10,632 bases of DNA from Candidatus Goldiibacteriota bacterium (GTDB lineage: Bacteria; Oederibacteriota; PGYV01; DSYL01). Below, one piece after another: positions 5,203 to 10,632 of the stretch. The notes below the pieces were generated by a model. The model did no database searches and was not told where the DNA came from. It saw nothing but the letters and a program-made list of their open reading frames with translations. The translations under genes and the position numbers were made by a program. The stretch is from positions 1 to 10,632 of the forward strand of contig JAOAAI010000038.1 in the NCBI GenBank assembly GCA_026418955.1, given 5' to 3'. The first letter of the stretch is position 1. Every line of letters begins with the position of its first letter.

Positions 5203-7557
5203 ATGCGTTTCGGTAAATTCTCTGAAAACGGGAAAGAATATATAATAGAAAAGTGGGCGACGCCTACACCATGGATTAATTATATTTCCAATCAGCGGGG
5301 ATATTGTGGTATAGTAAGTCAGACAGGTGGTGGATTTTCATTTCATAAAGATCCAAGGGATAGAAGAATAACAAAATATAGATATAACAATGTACCGGTA
5401 GATAGACCAGGTCGATATTTCTATATCAAGGATGAAAAAACAGAAGAATTTTGGTCGCCAACATGGCAACCAGTTATGAAAGATTTAGACTTTTATGAAT
5501 GCCGTCATGGTCAAGGATATACTGTTATTAATTCTTCATTTAAAGGTATTCATCATTCTGTTTTGTATTTTGTTGCGCCTGATGATGATTGTGAAATATG
5601 GCAACTGGATATAATAAATAATACTAATAAAGAAAAAAATTTTTCAATTTATTCTTATTCTGAATTTACTTTTTGGTCTGAACCTGAATCTCGGAATATA
5701 CAGTGGTCACTTCATTTGACTAAATGCTCCTTTATAGATGATATGATTATTTATAATTTTATTGAGCCGCATCCTGTATTTGATATGAAAGCAAATAAAA
5801 ATTATGTTGGGGATAGACCAGGTTTTGCTTTTATGGGTATGAGTTTAAAACCTGTTGATTTTGATTGTTCTCGGGATATCTTTTTGGGGATGTATAATTC
5901 TGAATCTAATCCAGATGGTGTTAAAAATAAACGCCTTTCTAATTCTATCATACGTGGTGGAGTTGCTTGTGCTGCACTGAGAACCAGGATAAATTTACAA
6001 CCCGGACAATCAAAAAAAATTTTTGTTATACTTGGTTTTGCTGAAACAATCAAAAAGGCAGATATTTTAAGAAAGAAATATAGCAATGTTGAAAATGTAA
6101 AAAAAGCTTTTGAAAAGTTAAACAGAATTTGGGATAATTTTTTTTCTAATTTTGAAGTTGAAACACCAGATAAAGTATTTAATATTATTGTAAATACATG
6201 GAATCCATATCAATGTAAAACAACTTTTGACTGGTCGCGTTATATATCATTTTATGAAAATGGCGAAGGGCGAGGTATGGGAACGCGCGATTCCTGTCAA
6301 GATACACTTTCTGTATGCTGTTTTATACCGGATAAAGTAAAGGAAAGAATAAAACAGATAATATCAACGACTCAATTTATAAATGGAGATTGTTATCATC
6401 AATTTTTTCCACTTGGTGGCAAAGGTGAACTAAAAGGTTTTTCTGATGATCATTTATGGCTTATTCAAATGGTTTATGCTTATATATGTGAAACCGGTGA
6501 TATATCAATATTAAATGAGAAAATACCATTTGTGGATAGTAAAAAAGCTTTGAGTATATATAAGCATCTTTGTCTGGCGCTTGATTACACAGAAAGGATG
6601 AAAGGTCCAAATGGTCTTCCTCTGATACTTACAGCAGACTGGAATGATACATTACATTTATGGATGGAAGCAAAAAAGCCTGAGTCAGTTTTAACAGCAC
6701 AATTTTATGTTTATGCTTTAAAACAGATGCTAATACTTGCTCAAAAAATTGGTAAAGAAAAAGATGTTAAAAAATTTAAAAAAAGAATAAAAAGAATGAC
6801 AGAGATAATAAATAAAAAATGCTGGGATGGTGAATGGTATTTACGTGGTTTTGGGAGTGAAATTATAGGGACTCACAAAAGTAAAAAAGCAAAAATATTT
6901 TTAAATACACAAACATGGGCAATTTTGTCCGGGGTGGCAACAGAAGAAAGAGCCAAAATCTGTATGGAAAGTGTAAAAAAATATCTTTCTTCAAATGAAG
7001 GTATAAAATTATTATGGCCATGTTTTGATGCTTATGATCAGACATATGGGTTGATTTCTCGTTATAACAAAGGAAGAAAAGAAAACGGTATTTTTGCACA
7101 TGCTAATGCATGGGCTATAATTGCAGAAACCATTTTAAATAATCCGGACAGAGCATTTGAGTATTATAAAAAGATTCTCCCATTTACAAGGAATGAATAC
7201 GCAGAGGTACTAAAAACAGAACCATATGTATTTTGCCAGACGATATGTTCTAATGATGGGCTTAATGTTGGAGAAGGAGCAAATTCATGGCTTACTGGGA
7301 CAGCTTCATGGATGTATATTGCAGCAACCCAGTATATACTAGGAATAAGGCCTGTAATAGAGGGTTTAATGATCAAACCCTGTGTTCCTCATTCATGGAA
7401 AGAATACAAGGTTAAAAGAAAATTCAGAGGGTGTATATATAATATTAAGTTTATAAGAACTGGGAATTTTTTAATTTATGTAGATGGCAATCCAATAAAA
7501 GGCAATGTTATTCCGCAATTAACAAAAAAAGTAGTAAATGTTGTTGTGGAATTTTGA
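5203..7557 (+). CDS. Second GH94 disaccharide phosphorylase, divergent, specificity unknown
   Basis: The 784-residue cytoplasmic protein has no signal peptide. The ATG is preceded by GGAG at 5194-5197 and opens with the family N-terminus (MRFGKF...KEYIIEKWATPTPWINY). It is a paralogue of the product of 862-3207 along its whole length and has the same GH94 architecture. By alignment to cellobiose phosphorylase numbering recalled from memory, donor-site residues are R357, D363, W480, catalytic acid D482 (in TADWNDTLHL), K626 and E627. Phosphate-site residues are R346, H633, T698 and G699. Odd points: the loop KENGIFAH (626-633) is one residue shorter than KENASIFCH in the paralogue, just before the phosphate-binding His. 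The acceptor segment reads GLISRYNKG, closer to chitobiose phosphorylase (FVTRVYQG) than to cellobiose phosphorylase (EISTYPPG). Candidates include cellobionic acid, chitobiose, laminaribiose or another beta-disaccharide; the sequence does not decide. No clear promoter is visible; a weak TTGTTC/TATATA pair lies at 5094-5121. Confidence 0.85.
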   Translation: MRFGKFSENGKEYIIEKWATPTPWINYISNQRGYCGIVSQTGGGFSFHKDPRDRRITKYRYNNVPVDRPGRYFYIKDEKTEEFWSPTWQPVMKDLDFYECRHGQGYTVINSSFKGIHHSVLYFVAPDDDCEIWQLDIINNTNKEKNFSIYSYSEFTFWSEPESRNIQWSLHLTKCSFIDDMIIYNFIEPHPVFDMKANKNYVGDRPGFAFMGMSLKPVDFDCSRDIFLGMYNSESNPDGVKNKRLSNSIIRGGVACAALRTRINLQPGQSKKIFVILGFAETIKKADILRKKYSNVENVKKAFEKLNRIWDNFFSNFEVETPDKVFNIIVNTWNPYQCKTTFDWSRYISFYENGEGRGMGTRDSCQDTLSVCCFIPDKVKERIKQIISTTQFINGDCYHQFFPLGGKGELKGFSDDHLWLIQMVYAYICETGDISILNEKIPFVDSKKALSIYKHLCLALDYTERMKGPNGLPLILTADWNDTLHLWMEAKKPESVLTAQFYVYALKQMLILAQKIGKEKDVKKFKKRIKRMTEIINKKCWDGEWYLRGFGSEIIGTHKSKKAKIFLNTQTWAILSGVATEERAKICMESVKKYLSSNEGIKLLWPCFDAYDQTYGLISRYNKGRKENGIFAHANAWAIIAETILNNPDRAFEYYKKILPFTRNEYAEVLKTEPYVFCQTICSNDGLNVGEGANSWLTGTASWMYIAATQYILGIRPVIEGLMIKPCVPHSWKEYKVKRKFRGCIYNIKFIRTGNFLIYVDGNPIKGNVIPQLTKKVVNVVVEF

Positions 7558-7562
7558 TTTAA

Positions 7563-7674
7563 ATGTTATTATATATAAAGACATTTTGCATACTTAAAGA
7601 TTGATTTTTATTCATCAAATAGAGATATTTTAAAACGAATGTATTTAATTTTTTTTAACATGATTATAAAACAT
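7563..7674. repeat. Possible decayed relative of the 13-bp array
   Basis: Two adjacent inverse 13-mers ending TAACAT (7656-7661) and AAACAT (7669-7674) are exactly 13 bp apart and fit the ATGTTYNNTAAAA consensus of the 4797-4912 array. Forward-like ATGTTA (7563-7568) and ATGTAT (7639-7644) lie upstream, but out of the 13-bp phase and without clean symmetry. Like the intact array, it follows the 3' end of a glycan gene. In such AT-rich DNA this may be chance. Confidence 0.25.
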
Positions 7675-7694
7675 TTTTAGTGGGTGAATGTGAT

Positions 7695-8060
7695 ATGCCA
7701 GAAGGTGAAATATATATAGAAAGAAGAAGACATAAAAGAGTTGAGAAAAGATTAAAAGCATATTATAGATTAATTTCAAGAAATGAACTTGACAATGATG
7801 AAGAATTGAAAAAATTTAAAGTTGAATCAATTGATATAAGTACCGGTGGCATTCAGCTGATATGTGAAGAAAATATTGAAACTGATAATATAATAAGAAT
7901 TGATATTGAAATTCCCATAGAAAAGACATTTATTGAAACATTTGCAGAGGTTAGATGGTGTAGATTTGATGATAAACTAAAAAAATATAAGATTGGATTA
8001 CATTTTCTTGTGATAAAGGAAGATCATATAAATTTAATTAACAGATTGATAAAAGGGTAA
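7695..8060 (+). CDS. Stand-alone PilZ domain protein, predicted c-di-GMP receptor
   Basis: The product is 121 residues from the ATG at 7695. A GTG at 7680 is in frame and would add five residues, but nothing resembling a Shine-Dalgarno precedes it, whereas GGGTGA at 7682-7687 sits 7 nt before the ATG. Both c-di-GMP binding motifs of the PilZ family are present: RxxxR as RRHKR (11-15) and (D/N)xSxxG as DISTGG (47-52), followed by the beta-barrel strands (IQLICEE, IIRIDIEIP, FAEVRWCRFD, YKIGLHFL). There is no other domain, signal peptide or membrane segment, so it is a small cytosolic adaptor. It lies 256 bp upstream of pilT, which has its own promoter, so it is a neighbour rather than a proven operon member. 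A link to pilus retraction or motility is plausible from context only. Its own promoter is not clear. Confidence 0.85.
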   Translation: MPEGEIYIERRRHKRVEKRLKAYYRLISRNELDNDEELKKFKVESIDISTGGIQLICEENIETDNIIRIDIEIPIEKTFIETFAEVRWCRFDDKLKKYKIGLHFLVIKEDHINLINRLIKG

Positions 8061-8083
8061 AAATTATTTTTAAATTTTAATCT

Positions 8084-8107
8084 TCAAATTTCCAAATTTT
8101 CAAATGT
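8084..8107. repeat. Short 8-bp tandem repeat, consensus TCAAATTT
   Basis: Three consecutive octamers start at 8084, 8092 and 8100 (TCAAATTT, CCAAATTT, TCAAATGT), in the 256-bp gap between the PilZ gene and pilT. They resemble the heptamer array at 5056-5104 in composition. Apart from this repeat and the pilT promoter, the gap is A/T-rich with nothing else I can support. Confidence 0.45.
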
Positions 8108-8206
8108 AACAACTATAAGAATTTAAAAAAAATTATAAAAATATTATAAAATCAAATTAAAATAATCATTTAATAGTTTTTTGTTAAGTTTTATGTTAAA
8201 TTTTTA

Positions 8207-8235
8207 TTGACAATGATAAAAACTCTGTTTATAAT
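8207..8235 (+). promoter_or_regulatory. Consensus sigma70 promoter of pilT-pilC
   Basis: A perfect TTGACA (8207-8212), a 17-bp spacer and a perfect TATAAT (8230-8235) make this the best promoter in the window. The predicted start is near 8242, giving a leader of about 75 nt before pilT. AT-rich DNA upstream could act as an UP element. The -35 lies in the same TTATTGACAAT context (8205-8215) found at the first GH94 promoter (771-780, TATTGACAAT). Confidence 0.8.
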
Positions 8236-8316
8236 TATTTATGATAATTTATATAGAAAATTTATTTTAAAGATTGATTATTAAAAATGTTTTGATGTAT
8301 TTAAAGGAGACTATGT

Positions 8317-9387
8317 ATGGTAAATATAGATACTTTATTACGATTAATGTTTGAAAAAGGTGCCTCGGATTTGCACATCACAGTTGGTGTTCCTCCTATG
8401 TTGAGAATAGATGGTGAAATAACACCAACTGAATTTGAGAAATTGAGACCGGAAGATTGTCAGCATATAATTTATAGTATTTTAACTGATGAACAGAAAG
8501 AAAAATTTGAAAGAGAAAACGAACTTGATATTTCTTTTGGTGTGGAAGGCATTGGCAGAGTTAGGATGAATGTATATAAGCAAAGGGGAGCAATAGCTGC
8601 GGCTTTACGAAATATACCATTGCATATAATGAGTTTTGACGAACTTGGCTTACCAAAGGTTGTTAATGATATAGTAAAAACTCCAAAGGGTCTTATACTT
8701 GTAACAGGACCAACTGGTTCTGGAAAATCAACAACGCTTGCATCAATGATTGACTGGATTAATACTCATGAATCAAGCCATATAATTACTATAGAAGATC
8801 CAATTGAATATATACACACACATAAAAATTGTATTGTAAATCAAAGAGAGGTTGGAACGGATACTCAATCCTTTGCACAAGCACTAAAATATGTTTTGAG
8901 ACAAGATCCGGATGTAATATTAATAGGTGAAATGCGAGATCTTGAAACAATACAAGCAGCACTTACTATAGCTGAAACAGGACATCTGGTTTTTGGCACT
9001 TTACATACCCCGGATGCTGTGCAGGCAATAAACAGGATAATAGATGTATTTCCAGCTCATCAGCAATCGCAGGTCAGGGCACAGATATCATTTGTATTAC
9101 AAGCTGTGATTGCACAGCAACTTTTACCTAAGGCATATTCATCAGGAAGAGTATTAGCTACAGAAATACTCATATCTAATGCTGCTGTAAAAAACCTTAT
9201 AAGAGAAGAAAAAGTACATCAGATATATTCTATAATGCAGACAGGTACAGAATATGGAATGAGGACAATGAATTATTCACTTGCAGAACTTTATCAGAAA
9301 CAACTTGTAACATATAATGAAATTTTTGCAAGAACAACAGATCCAAAAGATTTACAAAGAATGCTTCAAACATCAAATATAATATAA
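8317..9387 (+). CDS. pilT: Type IV pilus retraction ATPase PilT
   Basis: This 356-residue hexameric secretion ATPase powers pilus depolymerisation (twitching motility, DNA uptake) at the cytoplasmic face of the inner membrane. Seen: the N-terminal PilT opening (LLRLMFEKGASDLHITVG), Walker A GPTGSGKST (131-139), Asp box ITIEDPIEY (157-165), Walker B DVILIGEMRDLET (199-211), His box TGHLVFGTLHT (221-231) and the PilT hallmark near the C-terminus, here AVKNLIRE (290-297) in place of AIRNLIRE. That motif and the length separate it from the extension ATPase PilB, which is longer with an extra N-terminal domain. The start ATG at 8317 follows AAAGGAGA (8303-8310). Another ATG at 8313 is out of frame. 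pilC follows after 15 bp, so the two are co-transcribed. No pilB is in the window. Confidence 0.95.
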   Translation: MVNIDTLLRLMFEKGASDLHITVGVPPMLRIDGEITPTEFEKLRPEDCQHIIYSILTDEQKEKFERENELDISFGVEGIGRVRMNVYKQRGAIAAALRNIPLHIMSFDELGLPKVVNDIVKTPKGLILVTGPTGSGKSTTLASMIDWINTHESSHIITIEDPIEYIHTHKNCIVNQREVGTDTQSFAQALKYVLRQDPDVILIGEMRDLETIQAALTIAETGHLVFGTLHTPDAVQAINRIIDVFPAHQQSQVRAQISFVLQAVIAQQLLPKAYSSGRVLATEILISNAAVKNLIREEKVHQIYSIMQTGTEYGMRTMNYSLAELYQKQLVTYNEIFARTTDPKDLQRMLQTSNII

Positions 9388-9402
9388 GATAAAGGAGTAT
9401 TT

Positions 9403-10605
9403 ATGCCTACCTTTTCTTATAAGGCAAGAACTCCAGATGGTAGAGTTATAGATGGGCAAATTGATGTTGAAAATGAGGCAGCATTGATTCAGAAATTAAA
9501 GGCTCAAAAGTTAACCCTTGTTTCTGCTACAAAGACAGGTGGCTTGGCAGCATTATTTAAACTTGGACCAAAAGTAAAGACAGAACAAATTGCAATTTTT
9601 GCTAGACAATTTTCAACAATGATTGGTGCAGGACTTCCTGTATTACAATCATTAAATATTTTAATTGAGCAGACAGAAGATAAGGTGTTTAAAGAAATAC
9701 TAACAAAAGTGAGAGATGATATAGGTAGTGGAACAAATCTTTCTGATGCCATGTCAAAGTTCCCATCAGTATTTGATAGTTTATTTTGCAATATGATAAA
9801 AGCAGGAGAGTTATCAGGTGCACTTGATCAAATTTTGGAAAGACTAGCAACATATCTTGAAAAGGCAGAAGCATTGAAACAAAAAATAAAAGGTGCAATG
9901 ATGTATCCTATAACAATATCTATAATAGCGATATTAATTGTTATTCTTTTAATGGTAAAAGTTATACCAACATTCAAGACTGTTTTTGAAAGTTTTGGCA
10001 CAGGGCTTCCAACACCTACAAAAATATTAATTAGTATTTCTGAATTTGAACAGAGATGGGCAATTTTCCAAGTTGGGGCTCTCGTTGCAATAGGTTTTAT
10101 TGTATCTGTTCTCAGAAGAACACAAAGAGGGGGATATATAATAGATAGTTATTTACTAAAATTGCCAATTTTTGGTCAATTAGTTAAAAAATCAACTGTT
10201 GCAAGATTTTCTAGAACTCTTGGTACTTTGCTAAAAAGTGGGGTTCAAATATTAGATGCTTTGGAAACCGTAGCGCGTTCTGCTGGTAACAAGGTGGTAG
10301 AAAAAGCATTGATGGATACTAGAAATGCTGTGAGAGAGGGGCAATCATTAACAGAACCATTAAAAGCTACAGGATTATTTCCTGCAATGGTTATTCAAAT
10401 GGTTTCAGTAGGTGAAGAAACAGGAAAATTAGATGAAATGTTATTAAGAATGTCTGATTTCTATGATCAAGAAGTAGATAATGCTGTTGAAGCGCTTATG
10501 TCAATGCTTGAGCCATTGATTATGGCTTTTCTTGGTGTTGTTATAGGTGGTATTGTTATTGCAATGTTTATTCCTATGTTCAGTTTAGGTTCATTAGTAT
10601 CATAG
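9403..10605 (+). CDS. pilC: Type IV pilus inner-membrane platform protein PilC (GspF family)
   Basis: This 400-residue inner-membrane protein anchors the pilus machine and couples the ATPases to pilin movement. Seen: an N-terminal segment typical of PilC/GspF (MPTFSYKARTPDGRVIDGQI), a first T2SF domain at about 67-190 (FARQFSTMIGAGLPVLQSL), and a second T2SF repeat at about 269-391 (FSRTLGTLLKSGVQILDAL). There are three membrane segments at about 167-188, 220-237 and 371-391. The repeat motif GE.SG.LD (135-142) recurs as GEETGKLD (338-345). The length is standard. AAAGGAG at 9391-9397 precedes the ATG by 5 nt and the gene lies 15 bp after pilT, so they form an operon. A type II secretion GspF is the alternative, but adjacency to pilT favours type IV pili. 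The 27 bp after the stop hold no terminator, so the operon may continue beyond the window. Confidence 0.93.
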   Translation: MPTFSYKARTPDGRVIDGQIDVENEAALIQKLKAQKLTLVSATKTGGLAALFKLGPKVKTEQIAIFARQFSTMIGAGLPVLQSLNILIEQTEDKVFKEILTKVRDDIGSGTNLSDAMSKFPSVFDSLFCNMIKAGELSGALDQILERLATYLEKAEALKQKIKGAMMYPITISIIAILIVILLMVKVIPTFKTVFESFGTGLPTPTKILISISEFEQRWAIFQVGALVAIGFIVSVLRRTQRGGYIIDSYLLKLPIFGQLVKKSTVARFSRTLGTLLKSGVQILDALETVARSAGNKVVEKALMDTRNAVREGQSLTEPLKATGLFPAMVIQMVSVGEETGKLDEMLLRMSDFYDQEVDNAVEALMSMLEPLIMAFLGVVIGGIVIAMFIPMFSLGSLVS

Positions 10606-10632
10606 ATTTATCAAAAAATTATACAAAAAATT

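Noticed and set aside
5802..7376. Minus-strand frames opposite the second GH94 gene (5802-6086, 6863-7099, 7164-7376)
   Set aside because: All are antisense to a continuous, family-conserved coding region.
9504..9898. Minus-strand frames opposite pilC (9504-9791, 9689-9898)
   Set aside because: Antisense to conserved T2SF domain coding sequence, with no independent support.

Overview
The window is strongly AT-rich bacterial DNA, and every supportable gene lies on the + strand. A PorV/PorQ-type outer-membrane beta-barrel, type IV pilus genes (pilT, pilC) and a PilZ protein point to a Gram-negative (diderm) bacterium. The mix of a PorV-like barrel, low GC, GH94 phosphorylases and scattered TCAATT-type micro-repeats would suit an uncultivated lineage such as Elusimicrobiota, Omnitrophota or a relative. 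That placement is inference; no marker gene here settles it.

Layout: (1) 2-676, 3' part of a PorV/PorQ-like barrel, closed by a strong 18-bp hairpin terminator. (2) 773-3277, a sigma70-type promoter, a GH94 disaccharide phosphorylase of the cellobiose phosphorylase type (862-3207) and a GC-core terminator. (3) 3311-4807, glycogen synthase glgA. (4) 4797-4912, an array of ATGTTC-like half-sites spaced exactly 13 bp and arranged as a perfect dyad, beginning inside the last codons of glgA. (5) 4979-5053, tRNA-Glu(UUC), followed by a degenerate 7-bp tandem array. (6) 5203-7557, a second, divergent GH94 phosphorylase. (7) 7695-8060, a stand-alone PilZ protein. (8) 8207-10605, a consensus sigma70 promoter driving pilT and then pilC, 15 bp apart.

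How the genes may work together: the GH94 enzymes would split imported beta-linked disaccharides with phosphate, giving alpha-glucose-1-phosphate (or GlcNAc-1-phosphate) without spending ATP. Glucose-1-phosphate is the precursor of ADP-glucose, which GlgA polymerises into glycogen. No GlgC, GlgB or transporter lies in the window. The PilZ-pilT-pilC block is a separate surface-motility module, with PilZ a plausible c-di-GMP input.

The most unusual non-coding structure is the 13-bp-period dyad array at the end of glgA. The most interesting protein-level point is that both GH94 enzymes keep the whole catalytic and phosphate site but differ from classical cellobiose phosphorylase at the acceptor site, so their true disaccharides are open.
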